Source: Pseudomonas sp. GCEP-101
GTDB taxonomy: Bacteria > Pseudomonadota > Gammaproteobacteria > Pseudomonadales > Pseudomonadaceae
Direction: 5' to 3'
DNA: 64,000 nucleotides
Assembly: GCF_025133575.1 (NCBI RefSeq)
Contig: NZ_CP104011.1
Coordinates: forward strand, 5,588,965-5,652,964
Made by a program: the position numbers and the translations under genes. The notes under the pieces were generated by a model. It was not told the DNA's origin. It saw only the letters and a list, made by a program, of their open reading frames with translations, and searched no databases. Positions 31,975 through 40,582 of this stretch are shown here, piece after piece; the first letter of the stretch is position 1; the number at the start of each line of letters is the position of its first letter.

Positions 31975-33333
31975 TCACGGGGCCGAGGGCGGGCTGCCGT
32001 TGATGAGTCTCCCCAGAAGCGCCAGCCCTTCCCTCACCTCTTCCAGCGACGGGCCGCCCAGACACAGGCGAATGCCTGACGCCGGGTCGCCCGGGTCCAC
32101 CATGACCGATTCGGGCGGCGTCACCCGGATGCCCACCGAGGCGGCCGCCGCGGCCAGCTGATCGGCAGCCTCGCGGGGCATCGGCAGCCACAGGTGATAG
32201 GCGTCCGGGTGCGCGACGAGCTCGGCCGCGCCGAGCAGCGAAACCGCCAGGCTCGACCGCCGGCGCGCTTCGTGGCGCAGGTCCTGCGGGATGGAGGCGA
32301 TGACGCCGCTGGACAACCACTCCTCGACCACGGCACAGGACAGCGGCGACGGCGCCATCGGGATGTCCTGCAGGAGGTCCCGGACCAGGTCGGTCATCGC
32401 CGCGGGCAGAGCGAGCAGGCCGATGCGCAAGCCGGGGCCGATGGACTTGGACAAGCCATTGACATGCAGCACACGCTCAGGCGCCAGCGTCACCAGCGCC
32501 GGCGCGGTGGACGGCCCCAGCGCGTAGACGCCGTCCTCGATGATCCAGGCTCCCGACTGCCGACACACCTCGACAATCGCCCGCCGGCGCGCCAGGCCCA
32601 TGGTGGCGGTGGTGGGGTTATGCAGTGTCGGCGTGAGGTACACCGCGGTGCTGGTGCCGCCCGCGACACGTTCCAGCGCCTGGGCGAGCGCCTCCGGCAA
32701 CATGCCCTCGGCGTCCATCGCGACGCCCTGCATCCGGTAGCCCTTGCGCCGCGCCAGTGCGATGGCGCCGGGGTAGGTGACCCGCTCGGTCAGAACCACC
32801 CCGCCAGGCCCGCAGGCCAGATCAAAGGCCAGTGAAATCGCCTGGCGGGCGTTGCTGGTCAGCGCCAGATTCTCGGGGTCGACCTCGATACCCAGCGACT
32901 GGAGCCAGCGGGCCAACAGGCGCCGATGCTCCAGATGGCCGGCGGGTGGCGAGTAGAGATTGAGGTGATCGGCGTCGATCGTCCGTGCGACGCCGGCCAG
33001 GGTGCGCGCCAGCAGACGTGCCGACAGCATCGCCGGCGGCACGTTGGAGGACAGATCGATCACCCGGTCCTCATGGGCCTGACGGATCGCCACGAACATG
33101 CCGCGGCCCTTGACGCTGCGCACCAACCCCCGACGCTCCAGGGCCGCATAGGCCTTCGTCACCGTGCCCAGGCCGATCCCCAGCTGCCAGGCGAGATCGC
33201 GATGGGCCGGCAGGCGGTCGCCGCCCTGCAGGCGCCCCTCGACGATGTCGTCGGCCAGTGCCCGTACCAGCCGCTCGGCGGCGCTTGCGTCGAGTTCCGC
33301 GAGGCGCGGTGTCCAGGGCGATTGAAGCAGCAT
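31975..33333 (-). CDS. MocR-type regulator (GntR winged helix fused to PLP aminotransferase domain)
   Basis: The protein is 452 residues from MLLQSPWTPRLAELDASAAE; the upstream frame to 33420 crosses the operator and is not used. The N-terminal GntR domain (residues about 15-80, GDRLPAHRDLAWQLGIGLGTVTKAYAALERRGL) is followed by a fold-type I aminotransferase-like domain. The PLP-binding Lys is in HVNGLSKSIGPGLRIG (Ser-Lys-Ser). It probably senses PLP or an amino acid. It is divergent from the LysE-type exporter and PhzF genes, with direct repeats AGTGTA(G/A)CGTG between them that should be its operator. Confidence 0.9.
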   Translation of the reverse strand: MLLQSPWTPRLAELDASAAERLVRALADDIVEGRLQGGDRLPAHRDLAWQLGIGLGTVTKAYAALERRGLVRSVKGRGMFVAIRQAHEDRVIDLSSNVPPAMLSARLLARTLAGVARTIDADHLNLYSPPAGHLEHRRLLARWLQSLGIEVDPENLALTSNARQAISLAFDLACGPGGVVLTERVTYPGAIALARRKGYRMQGVAMDAEGMLPEALAQALERVAGGTSTAVYLTPTLHNPTTATMGLARRRAIVEVCRQSGAWIIEDGVYALGPSTAPALVTLAPERVLHVNGLSKSIGPGLRIGLLALPAAMTDLVRDLLQDIPMAPSPLSCAVVEEWLSSGVIASIPQDLRHEARRRSSLAVSLLGAAELVAHPDAYHLWLPMPREAADQLAAAAASVGIRVTPPESVMVDPGDPASGIRLCLGGPSLEEVREGLALLGRLINGSPPSAP

Positions 33334-33356
33334 GCGGAGCGTCCCGAGTGAGGAAT

Positions 33357-33399
33357 AGTGTAGCGTGACACTATTTAAATAGATCAAAAGTGTAACGTG
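33357..33399. promoter_or_regulatory. Direct-repeat operator for the MocR regulator
   Basis: AGTGTAGCGTG (33357-33367) and AGTGTAACGTG (33389-33399) are direct repeats offset by 32 bp, about three helical turns, flanking an AT-rich core (ACTATTTAAATAG). GntR/MocR regulators commonly bind such paired direct repeats. It sits between the divergent MocR and LysE-type genes. Confidence 0.7.
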
Positions 33400-33469
33400 C
33401 ATTAGGGTGACTGGCGACATTCAACCGTTTCGCCACAGCCCGACGCCACCGCGGGCACTGGAGTGCTCG

Positions 33470-34099
33470 ATGTTCAACAGCACCATCGCCCTCGCCTTCG
33501 GCTCCTACTTCCTGGCGGCGGCCAGTCCGGGGCCGAGCAACATGGCGATCATGGCCACGGCCATGCGCGACGGCCGCCTCCCCGCCCTCGCCCTCGCGAG
33601 CGGGGTCATGACGGGCTCGCTCACCTGGGCAGGGCTGGCGGCAACCGGTCTCTCCACCCTGCTGGCCACCTTTGCCGAGGCGCTCATCGTCATCAAGGTG
33701 GTGGGCGGCCTCTACCTGCTCTACCTGGCGGCGCGTGCCGGCAGGTCCGCCCTGCAGCCGATCCTGGCGCTCGCCCGCACCGAGGCGGCACGCACGCCAC
33801 CGCGCTACCTGCCCCTGTACCGCCAGGGCGTGCTCATGCACATCAGCAACCCCAAGGCGATCATGTCCTGGGTGGCGATCATGTCGCTGGGCCTGCAGCA
33901 AGGCGCTCCCAGCGGCACCCTGGCGACCATCATCGGCGGCTGTGCCCTGCTCGGCATCGGCATATTCGGCGGCTACGCCCTGCTGTTCTCCACCGCCCGG
34001 ATGATCGCTGTCTACGCCAGGCTCGGCCGCTGGATCCAGGGGCTCTTCGCCACGCTGTTCACCGTCGCCGGGGTGAAGCTTCTGGTCGCGCCCGTTTGA
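33470..34099 (+). CDS. LysE/RhtB family exporter
   Basis: This 209-residue inner-membrane protein starts at MFNSTIALAFGSYFLAAASP after a GGAG site; upstream frame from 33407 is not family sequence. The signature GPSNMAIMATAMRDGRL and LPLYRQGVLMHISNPKAIMS (NPKA motif) are typical of the LysE/RhtB superfamily, with about six membrane helices. Members export amino acids or related metabolites. Divergence from MocR with shared direct repeats makes it the main target of that regulator. The exported molecule is unknown. Confidence 0.9.
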   Translation: MFNSTIALAFGSYFLAAASPGPSNMAIMATAMRDGRLPALALASGVMTGSLTWAGLAATGLSTLLATFAEALIVIKVVGGLYLLYLAARAGRSALQPILALARTEAARTPPRYLPLYRQGVLMHISNPKAIMSWVAIMSLGLQQGAPSGTLATIIGGCALLGIGIFGGYALLFSTARMIAVYARLGRWIQGLFATLFTVAGVKLLVAPV

Positions 34100-34137
34100 G
34101 CCGCCATCCAACACTCACCCAAGCCAGGAGCGCTGTC

Positions 34138-34983
34138 GTGTCCCATGAATTCCAGATGATCGACGTGTTTGGCAGCCGGCCGCTGTCCGGCAATCCGCTG
34201 GCGGTCGTGCTCGGCGCCGATGGGCTCTCAACCGCGGAAATGCAGCGCCTGGCGCGCTGGCTCAACCTGTCCGAGACCACGTTCCTGCTGCCGCCCACCC
34301 ATCCGGAGGCGGACTACCGGGTGCGGATATTCTCGCTGGACAGGGAGCTGCCCTTTGCCGGGCACCCCACCCTGGGCAGTTGCCATGCCTGGCTTTCCAC
34401 CGGGCGCGCGGCGAGCAAAGCGACGGAGATCGTCCAGGAGTGCGGCGTTGGCCTGGTGACCATTCGCCGTGAGCCCGGCCTGCTCTACTTTGCCGCGCCA
34501 CCGCTCATGCGCAGCGGGCCGCCCTCGCCGGCAGAGTTGAGCGAAGCGATTGCCTTCCTGGGGATAGCGCCGGGCGATATCGTCGATGCCGCCTGGGTCG
34601 ACAATGGCCCCGGCTGGCTGGGCATCCGCCTGGCGTCGGCGGATAAGGTGTTGGCGCTGGCCCCGCAACGCAGCTGGCCGCGCAGGATCGACATCGGCGT
34701 GGTCGGGCCGCATTCGGCTGGCGAGGCGGCGATCGAGGTTCGGGCGTTCTTCAACAATCACCTGGGCACCATCGTCGAAGACCCCGTGACCGGAAGCCTC
34801 AACGCCTCCCTGGCCCAGTGGCTGTTCTCCAGCGGCGTGGTCGAGGGGGACTATGTCGCCGCCCAGGGAACCCGGCTCGGCCTGCACGGACGCGTCCACG
34901 TATCGCGCGACAGCACCGGCCAGGTGTGGGTCGGCGGCAGGACCCACACCCAGGTCAGCGGCCGACTCCAGGGCCTGGCCTGA
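34138..34983 (+). CDS. PhzF family isomerase-like protein
   Basis: This 281-residue protein starts at GTG (MSHEFQMIDVFGSRPLSGNP), with AGGAG 7 bases upstream. The catalytic Glu of the PhzF fold is in LNLSETTFLL, and the RELPFAGHPTLGS motif (normally E/D-L-P-F-A-G-H-P-T) is intact. DPVTGSLNASLAQWLF is the second conserved block. PhzF enzymes isomerise dihydro-aromatic or related acids; this is one of the many PhzF-like proteins outside phenazine clusters. It follows the exporter by 38 bp and may modify the exported metabolite. Function beyond fold is unknown. Confidence 0.88.
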   Translation: MSHEFQMIDVFGSRPLSGNPLAVVLGADGLSTAEMQRLARWLNLSETTFLLPPTHPEADYRVRIFSLDRELPFAGHPTLGSCHAWLSTGRAASKATEIVQECGVGLVTIRREPGLLYFAAPPLMRSGPPSPAELSEAIAFLGIAPGDIVDAAWVDNGPGWLGIRLASADKVLALAPQRSWPRRIDIGVVGPHSAGEAAIEVRAFFNNHLGTIVEDPVTGSLNASLAQWLFSSGVVEGDYVAAQGTRLGLHGRVHVSRDSTGQVWVGGRTHTQVSGRLQGLA

Positions 34984-35042
34984 GCCTTGGGCAACGCGCC
35001 TGCCGCACGGCCATGCGCTGCCCTCCGGGCAAACGGCGAGGG

Positions 35043-35801
35043 CTACCCCCGTCGCCGGTACAGGCTACGTGCCAGCGCATCCAGCGCGAAGCCCAGCACG
35101 CCGATCAGCAGCACCATGGCCATCAGCTCCGAGTAGGCCAGGCGATCCCGCGTGTCGAGGATGTAGTAGCCGAGCCCGGCGCTGACGCCGAGCATTTCGC
35201 AGGGCACCAGGACGATCCAGAGGATGCCGATGGCGAGCCGCACGCCGGTCAGCACGTGGCCGAGGACGCCGGGGAGGATGACCTTGCGCAGCGTCTCGTA
35301 CGGCGTGGCGCTCAGGCTCCTGGACAACTGCAGCCAGCGCGGGTCGAGCTGGCGCACCCCGGCGGCGGTATTGAGCAGGATCGGCCAGACGGCGGCGAAG
35401 GCCAGCAGGAAGTAGATCGGCGAGTCGCCCACGCCCATCAGCATCACCGCGATGGGCATCCACGACAGCGGCGAGATCATCCGCAGGAACTGGAACGCCG
35501 GCGTGGTGGCCGCCTCCAGTTGGCGCGACGCCCCCACCAGCAAGCCCAGCGGCACGCCCACGGCGAGCGCCAGGAGCAGGCCGAGCAGCACCCGCTTCAG
35601 GCTCACCAGCACGTGTTCGTACAGCTCCGGGCGCACCAGCAGCTCGCCCAGGCTGGTGAAAGTGGCCCGGGGCGAGAACAACTGCCCCAGGCCGTCGCCG
35701 CCGAACCACCGCACGCCGAGCCACCACAGGCCGAGCAGCGCGAGCAGCCCGGCGACGCCCAACGCCCAATGGCGGCGCGTGGAAAGCACAACCGGTGTCA
35801 C
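35043..35801 (-). CDS. ABC transporter permease, SsuC/NrtB/TauC-type
   Basis: This 252-residue permease begins at GTG within a GTGA overlap with the upstream stop; the larger frame is out of family. It has about six membrane helices (HWALGVAGLLALLGLWWLGV first). The EAA loop (LSRSLSATPYETLRKVILPG) docks the ATPase. The ILWIVLVPCEMLGVSAGLGY segment is typical of nitrate/sulfonate/taurine permeases. Final gene of the operon beginning at 39461. Confidence 0.92.
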   Translation of the reverse strand: MTPVVLSTRRHWALGVAGLLALLGLWWLGVRWFGGDGLGQLFSPRATFTSLGELLVRPELYEHVLVSLKRVLLGLLLALAVGVPLGLLVGASRQLEAATTPAFQFLRMISPLSWMPIAVMLMGVGDSPIYFLLAFAAVWPILLNTAAGVRQLDPRWLQLSRSLSATPYETLRKVILPGVLGHVLTGVRLAIGILWIVLVPCEMLGVSAGLGYYILDTRDRLAYSELMAMVLLIGVLGFALDALARSLYRRRG

Positions 35802-36997
35802 GTGGTGATCTCCTCGCGGCGTTCGAAGCTGTCCGGGTAACCGAAGGCGCCCAGGCCGCCGACGCCGGCCAGCGCCTGGCGCACGAAGCGGTCGTCCACC
35901 AGGTCCTTCGCCACCTGCGAAGGTTCCAGCGCGGCGAGGAAGCCTTTGTCGCCCTGGATCAGCGTGTCCTTCAGGCGGCGCACCAGTTCCTCGGTGTAGC
36001 TGGGGAACGGATACGGCTGGAAGTCGATGCGCTCCTCGTGCCAGTCGGCATGGCGGATCGCCCCGTCGGCCAGGTACTGCTGGCGCTCGCCGGCCGCCGG
36101 GGCCAGCACGCGGCCGAGCACGTCCGGCGCATGGGGCGTGTAGCGGTTCTCGCCCTCCTTGGACAGCAGCCTGGCCGCTTCGGCGCGGTTGTCGCGGGTC
36201 CACAGCTGCGCCTTGACGATGGCGTTGACCACCTTCTGCGACCACTCCGGCCGGTTGTTCAGGTCGTGCTCGTGCATGAACACCACGCAGCACGCATGGT
36301 TGCGCCAGACGTCGCCAGTGAAGCGCTGGATGCGCCCGACCTTGAGGTTTTCCGCCAGGGCGTTGAACGGCTCGGCGACGATGTACCCGGCGATGCGCCT
36401 GGACGCCAGCGCCGGCGGCATGTCCGACGGCGGCAGCACCACCAGGTTGACCTCGTTGGCGGCCAGCGCGGCGTTGGCCGGCTTGCTCACGGCCTGCAGG
36501 CCGTTGTCGCGCAGCAGCGATTGCAGCACCACGTTGTGGATCGAGTACCAGAACGGGATCGCCAGCGTCTTGCCGCCCAGCTGCTTCACGTCGCTGATGT
36601 CCGGCGCCACGGTCAGGCCCGAGCCGCCGACGTGGTTCCAGGCCACCACCTTGGCCGGCACCTTGCTGCCGTAGCGCGCCCAGATGGTCATTGGCGACAG
36701 CAGGTGGATGACGTTGACCTGCCCGGAGATGAACGCCTCGATCACCTGCGCCCAGCTGCGCAGCAGTACCGGGCGTTCGGCCTTGATGCCCTCGGCGTCG
36801 AACAGGCCGTTGGCATGGGCCACCAGCAGCGGCGTGGCGTCGGTGATCGGCAGGTAGCCGATGCGCACCGGGGCGTCCGGTTCGCTGGCGGCGCGCGCCT
36901 GCAGGCTGGACAGCAGTGGCAGTGCGCCGGCGGCGGACAGCAGCGCGGCGAGTTTGAGGATGTCACGTCGGGAGTGTGTGGGGTCGTCCAGGCACAT
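35798..36997 (-). CDS. ABC transporter substrate-binding protein, NrtA/SsuA-type, Tat-exported
   Basis: This 399-residue protein has a twin-arginine signal (SRRDILKLAALLSAAGALPL). The mature part opens PVRIGYLPITDATPLLVAHA, the pattern of the NMT1/NrtA-like family, and continues with IEAFISGQVNVIHLLSPMTI and the YVAEPFNALAENL-like segment IVAEPFNALAENLKV. It binds a nitrate-like or sulfonate-like anion. The chromosomal context (acyl-CoA-dehydrogenase-like and AhpD-like proteins, AraC) suggests an organosulfur compound. It starts inside the 3' end of the ATPase gene (35-bp overlap) and overlaps the permease by 4 bp. Confidence 0.88.
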   Translation of the reverse strand: MCLDDPTHSRRDILKLAALLSAAGALPLLSSLQARAASEPDAPVRIGYLPITDATPLLVAHANGLFDAEGIKAERPVLLRSWAQVIEAFISGQVNVIHLLSPMTIWARYGSKVPAKVVAWNHVGGSGLTVAPDISDVKQLGGKTLAIPFWYSIHNVVLQSLLRDNGLQAVSKPANAALAANEVNLVVLPPSDMPPALASRRIAGYIVAEPFNALAENLKVGRIQRFTGDVWRNHACCVVFMHEHDLNNRPEWSQKVVNAIVKAQLWTRDNRAEAARLLSKEGENRYTPHAPDVLGRVLAPAAGERQQYLADGAIRHADWHEERIDFQPYPFPSYTEELVRRLKDTLIQGDKGFLAALEPSQVAKDLVDDRFVRQALAGVGGLGAFGYPDSFERREEITT

Positions 36998-37799
36998 GGG
37001 CAGGCTCCTGCGCAGAAGGGATATTTGCGTGGGTGCGGCTTGCCCGCCGTAGGGTTAGGAGGATCTCGACCCGCAGCGCGCCCAGTTCCTCGACCAGCTC
37101 CGCACGGGGTTGCGGCAGGTCGATGCGCCACTCGCCCAACGTCCGCGCCGGGGTGTCGCCCAGTAGCAGGATGCGGTCGGAAAGCAGCAGGGCTTCGTCG
37201 ATGTCGTGGGTGATCAGCACGGCGGCGGTGCGCCGCTGGTGGATCACGCCGAGCAGCAGTTGTTGCATGTCGGCGCGGGTGACTTCGTCCAGCGCGCCGA
37301 AGGGTTCGTCGAGCAGCAGCACCTGCGGTTGCCGCGCCAGGCAGCGCGCCAGCGCCGTGCGCTGGGCCATGCCGCCGGAGAGCTGCGCGGGCATGAAATC
37401 GCGCGCATGGTTCAGGCCGACGGCGGCGATGGCATCGTCCACGCGCTGCTGCAGCGTGGCCTTGTCGAGTGTCGGCTGGCGGGCGAAGTCGAGGCCAAAG
37501 GCGACGTTCTTCACCAGGCTCAGCCAGGGCAGCAGGCTCGGGTCCTGGAAGGCCACGGCAACGCGCGGGTGCGGGCCGTCGATGGGCTGGCCGAGCAACT
37601 GCACCCGGCCGGCGGCAGGTTTCTGCAACCCGGCGAGCACGCGCAGCAGGCTGGACTTGCCGACGCCGCTGGGGCCGAGGATGGACGCCACCTCCCCCGG
37701 CGCCAGCGCCAGCGCGAAGCCTTCGAGCACGCTCCGCCAGCCACTGTCGCCGCGGTAGCCCAGGGCAACGTCGCTGGCCTGCAGGATTACCTCGCTCAT
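36963..37799 (-). CDS. ABC transporter ATP-binding protein, SsuB/TauB-type
   Basis: This 278-residue ATPase has Walker A GPSGVGKSS, Q-loop AFQDPSLLPWLS, signature LSGGMAQRTALARC and Walker B VLLLDEPFGALDE, then switch His in LITHDI. The FQDP.LLPW pattern is diagnostic of the nitrate/sulfonate/taurine subfamily. A C-terminal tail past residue 250 is longer than usual and overlaps the binding-protein start. It couples ATP hydrolysis to the permease at 35043. It overlaps the dehydrogenase-like gene by 4 bp (ATGA), showing tight translational coupling. Confidence 0.92.
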   Translation of the reverse strand: MSEVILQASDVALGYRGDSGWRSVLEGFALALAPGEVASILGPSGVGKSSLLRVLAGLQKPAAGRVQLLGQPIDGPHPRVAVAFQDPSLLPWLSLVKNVAFGLDFARQPTLDKATLQQRVDDAIAAVGLNHARDFMPAQLSGGMAQRTALARCLARQPQVLLLDEPFGALDEVTRADMQQLLLGVIHQRRTAAVLITHDIDEALLLSDRILLLGDTPARTLGEWRIDLPQPRAELVEELGALRVEILLTLRRASRTHANIPSAQEPAHVPGRPHTLPT

Positions 37800-38854
37800 G
37801 CGCGCGCCTGCTTCTGCAGTTCGGCGCGCAGCTGCACCAGGCTGGGCGTGACGATGGGCACGAAGGCCGACTCGCGCCAGCGCCGGGCGAACGCCGCGCC
37901 GTACTCGCTGAGGTAGGCCTTGCCGCCGCTGGCCTGCAGCTCCAGCTGCACGGCCGCTGCCGCACCCTCGGCCAGGCCGATGCGCAGTCGGAACAGCCTC
38001 GCCGGCTCGCCGAGGAAGGCACCACTGTGCAGCCCGTCGCGCAGCTGCGCGACGCGTTCGTCAAGTTCGGCGCTCAGGCGCTGTTCTTCCTCACGCAGCA
38101 CCGAGCGACGGTCGCTCAGGTGGTTGCGCACGGCTTCCAGGGCCTTGCGGGTGAGGCCGATGGTCATCGCGCATTGCAGGCCGAGAAACGCCGGGCGCAC
38201 GGCCGGCAGGTACTGTCGGGCATCCTCGTGCAGCAGCCATTCGCGAGGCAGCGCGACGGCGGAGAAATCCAGCGCCGCGGTGTTGCTCGATTGCAGGCCG
38301 AGCAGTTGCAGATCGTCCGAGCGGGTCAGGCCGGCGCTGTCGGAAGCGATGGCCGCCACCAGCGGCGCCGCGCCCGGCCGCTCGATGGCGGCCGCCACCA
38401 CGAAGCGGCCCTTGCGCAGGTTGGTGACCCAGTGCAGGCGGCCGTCCAGCGTCCAGCCATCGCCGGCGGGCGTGGCGGCCACCTGCAGGTTCTCGATGCC
38501 GGAGAGGAACTTCATGGCATTGGAAAGGCCCGTGGCGCCGGCCAGGCTGCCATCGAGCAATTCGCCCAGCAGGCGGTCGCCCAGTTCGCGATTGGGGCTC
38601 TGCAGCAGGTATTCGATGAAGGCGCGCTGGCCCCAGAAGACGAAGGCGGCGGTCAGGGAATGGCTGGCGACGTCGGCGATGGCATCGATCGCATCGAGCA
38701 GGTCACCGCCGCTGCCACCGCGCTCGGCCGGCACGCCAATGGCGAACAGGCCGGCAGCGGCGAGTTGCGGCAGTACGCTCTGCGGATCGGTATGGCCGAG
38801 GTCGAGGCCCTCGGCGTGCTCGTCGAGCCAGCGGCTCAGGGTCGGGTCGAGCAT
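37796..38854 (-). CDS. Acyl-CoA dehydrogenase-like flavoprotein (SfnB/DszC-related group)
   Basis: This 352-residue protein has the acyl-CoA dehydrogenase fold: N-terminal helices (LPQLAAAGLFAIGVPAERGG), a middle beta domain (GDGWTLDGRLHWVTNLRKGR), and C-terminal helices (LGLQCAMTIGLTRKALEAVR). The catalytic Glu of true acyl-CoA dehydrogenases is not clearly present. Family members next to sulfonate transporters (SfnB, DszC-like) act as FMN-dependent monooxygenases on sulfones or sulfonates instead. That role is inferred from context. It lies between the AhpD-like gene (46 bp) and the ATPase gene (4-bp overlap), within one operon. Confidence 0.82.
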   Translation of the reverse strand: MLDPTLSRWLDEHAEGLDLGHTDPQSVLPQLAAAGLFAIGVPAERGGSGGDLLDAIDAIADVASHSLTAAFVFWGQRAFIEYLLQSPNRELGDRLLGELLDGSLAGATGLSNAMKFLSGIENLQVAATPAGDGWTLDGRLHWVTNLRKGRFVVAAAIERPGAAPLVAAIASDSAGLTRSDDLQLLGLQSSNTAALDFSAVALPREWLLHEDARQYLPAVRPAFLGLQCAMTIGLTRKALEAVRNHLSDRRSVLREEEQRLSAELDERVAQLRDGLHSGAFLGEPARLFRLRIGLAEGAAAAVQLELQASGGKAYLSEYGAAFARRWRESAFVPIVTPSLVQLRAELQKQARA

Positions 38855-38900
38855 GTCGCTCTCCTTGCAGGGGCGGCGCGGGCCGCCCGGTCACACGAAA

Positions 38901-39461
38901 TCAGGCGGTGGCCTTTTCCCAGCGGTAGCGGCCCAGCTCCGGGTTCAGCGGCGTCTGCGCCAGCACGTTGGCGAAGTTGCACAGGGTCGCCAGGCTGATG
39001 CCCAGCAGCACTTCCAGGGCGTTGCCATCACTGAAACCGGCGGCGCGGAAGGCCGCCAGGCTCGCGTCGCTGACCGCGCCACGGGTGGCGATGGCCTCGC
39101 GGGCGAAGGCGGCCAGGGCTTCCAGGCGGGCATCGGGGAGTTCGCGCTGTTCGCGCAGGGCGGCTATCACTTCCTCAGGCAGCTTGGCCTTGTTGTAGGC
39201 CACCGCGGTATGCCCGGCGACGCAGAAGTCGCAGCCGTGGGTGGTGGCGGCGATCAACTGCACCACCTCGCGCTCCGCCAGGCCCAGGTCGGACTTGCCG
39301 TTGAGGCCAGAGACGGTCACGTAGGTTTCCAGCGCGGCCGGCGCGTTGGCCAGCACGCCCAGCAGGTTGGGGATGAAGCCGGAGCCCTTGAGGGCGTTCT
39401 CGAGGAAGGGTTTGGCGGCTTCAGGCGCGCTGTCGAGGGTCTGGATGGGCAGGCGGGACAT
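38901..39461 (-). CDS. Carboxymuconolactone decarboxylase (AhpD-like) family protein
   Basis: The protein has 186 residues starting MSRLPIQTLDSAPEAAKPFL; extension to 39518 is AT-rich promoter sequence. The redox site is CDFC in THGCDFCVAGHTAV, with the proton-relay Glu in GLAEREVVQLIA. GSGFIPNLLGVLANAPAALE at the N-terminus is nearly the same as in the protein at 4922, so they are paralogues. It is the first gene of a five-gene operon with the flavoprotein and ABC transporter, facing an AraC regulator. A role in reducing a peroxide or thiol intermediate of organosulfur breakdown is inference. Confidence 0.87.
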   Translation of the reverse strand: MSRLPIQTLDSAPEAAKPFLENALKGSGFIPNLLGVLANAPAALETYVTVSGLNGKSDLGLAEREVVQLIAATTHGCDFCVAGHTAVAYNKAKLPEEVIAALREQRELPDARLEALAAFAREAIATRGAVSDASLAAFRAAGFSDGNALEVLLGISLATLCNFANVLAQTPLNPELGRYRWEKATA

Positions 39462-39565
39462 GGTTCGACTCCGTTGAAATGGGGTGTCGAAAAAGTCTGT
39501 TGGTAATAAGAAATCCATTCAATATTCTAAAGTCGCTATCACTTGCTCATGAGTCTTTCCATTAG

Positions 39566-40468
39566 ATGATTTCGTCCAGCCCCCTGGTTGATTGGTTATT
39601 AGACAGCCTTGAACTGAGCGCCAGCCTGTTCCATGTGGGCCGCTATTGCGGCGGCTGGCACGCCTCCACCCACGGGCTGGCGCGGGCGAGCTTCCACCTG
39701 GTGGTGCAGGGGCACTGCTGGCTGCACCTGGACAACGAGCCGCCGTGCCGGCTGGATAGCGGCGACGCGGTGTTCATCCTGCGTGACGTGCCGTATCGGC
39801 TCTCCAGCGAAGCCAGCGCCGAAGACGCGGCCTGCCAGCCGCGCCAGAGCATGACCGCGCTGGAGTGGCAGGCCGAGGACGGCGTGGGCCTGGTCTGCGG
39901 GTTCTTCCATTTCGATTCGGGGCTGTCGGCGCTGATCATCGACGCCCTGCCCGCCTTCCTCGTGCTGCGCGCCGGGGAGCCGTCCCAGCGCGCCGCGCGC
40001 AGCCTGTTCGAGCTGATCCTGGAGGAGTGCCGGCGGCAGCCCGCGCCGTCGCAGCAGATGCTCGAACGCCTGAGCCACCTGCTGTTCCTCTATGTGCTGC
40101 GCCAGCAGGTGGTGGCCAACCCGTCCCTCGGCGGGCTGGTCGCCCTCGCCCGCCAGCCGCAGTTCGCCGGCCTGCTGGAGCAGATGATCCAGCAGCCGCA
40201 ATTGCCCTGGACCCTGGAAGACATGGCGGCCTGCGCCGGGCTGTCGCGCTCGGCCTTTTTCAAGCGCTTCAACGAAACCTGCGGACAGTCGCCCGGCCAG
40301 GTGCTGCTGGCCCTGCGCATGGGCCAGGCGTGCCGTCTGCTGAAGGCCGACCAGAGTGTGGCGGAAGTCGCGGCGGCGGTCGGCTACCAGTCCATCGCCG
40401 CGTTCACCCGCGCCTTCCACAAGGCCACCGGGCAGCAGCCGGGCGCCTTCCGCCGGGCGGCGAACTAG
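39566..40468 (+). CDS. AraC family transcriptional regulator (cupin_6 type)
   Basis: This 300-residue protein has the AraC cupin_6 sensor domain (LVDWLLDSLELSASLFHVGR, then GDAVFILRDVPYRLSS) and two C-terminal helix-turn-helix units (WTLEDMAACAGLSRSAFFKR and QSVAEVAAAVGYQSIAAFTR). It is divergent from the five-gene AhpD/flavoprotein/transporter operon across 104 AT-rich bp and is the likely activator or repressor of it. It is the same subtype as the regulator at 3968. Its ATG lacks a strong ribosome site (weak AGTC context), so the start is moderately certain. Confidence 0.87.
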   Translation: MISSSPLVDWLLDSLELSASLFHVGRYCGGWHASTHGLARASFHLVVQGHCWLHLDNEPPCRLDSGDAVFILRDVPYRLSSEASAEDAACQPRQSMTALEWQAEDGVGLVCGFFHFDSGLSALIIDALPAFLVLRAGEPSQRAARSLFELILEECRRQPAPSQQMLERLSHLLFLYVLRQQVVANPSLGGLVALARQPQFAGLLEQMIQQPQLPWTLEDMAACAGLSRSAFFKRFNETCGQSPGQVLLALRMGQACRLLKADQSVAEVAAAVGYQSIAAFTRAFHKATGQQPGAFRRAAN

Positions 40469-40478
40469 GCTGCCCACC

Positions 40479-40498
40479 CGGGCATAACCTTATGCCCG
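40479..40498. promoter_or_regulatory. Perfect 9-bp palindrome upstream of the desaturase operon
   Basis: CGGGCATAA-CC-TTATGCCCG is a perfect inverted repeat, 10 bp after the AraC stop and just before the putative ECF promoter. It may be an operator or a terminator for the AraC gene; no T-tract follows. Confidence 0.6.
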
Positions 40499-40501
40499 AA
40501 T

Positions 40502-40542
40502 GATCTGCAAGATTTCCCCGCCTCGCGCCACAGATACGTCAG
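40502..40542 (+). promoter_or_regulatory. Putative ECF (FecI-type) sigma promoter of the desaturase operon
   Basis: GATCTGCAAG (40502-40511), 17 bp, then CACAGA (40529-40534) and ACGTCA. The same elements with the same 17-bp spacing occur before the TonB receptor at 43987, and the distance to the start codon is alike (54 and 51 bp from CACAGA). Control by the sigma factor at 42486 is inference. Confidence 0.55.
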
Positions 40543-40582
40543 CGGACCTCTGTCCGAGCCCTCTGAACTGTCTGGAGCTGCC

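Noticed and set aside
33463..34137. Upstream extension of the PhzF-like frame
   Set aside because: The extension overlaps the LysE-type gene in another frame; the GTG at 34138 has a clear AGGAG site and family sequence begins there.
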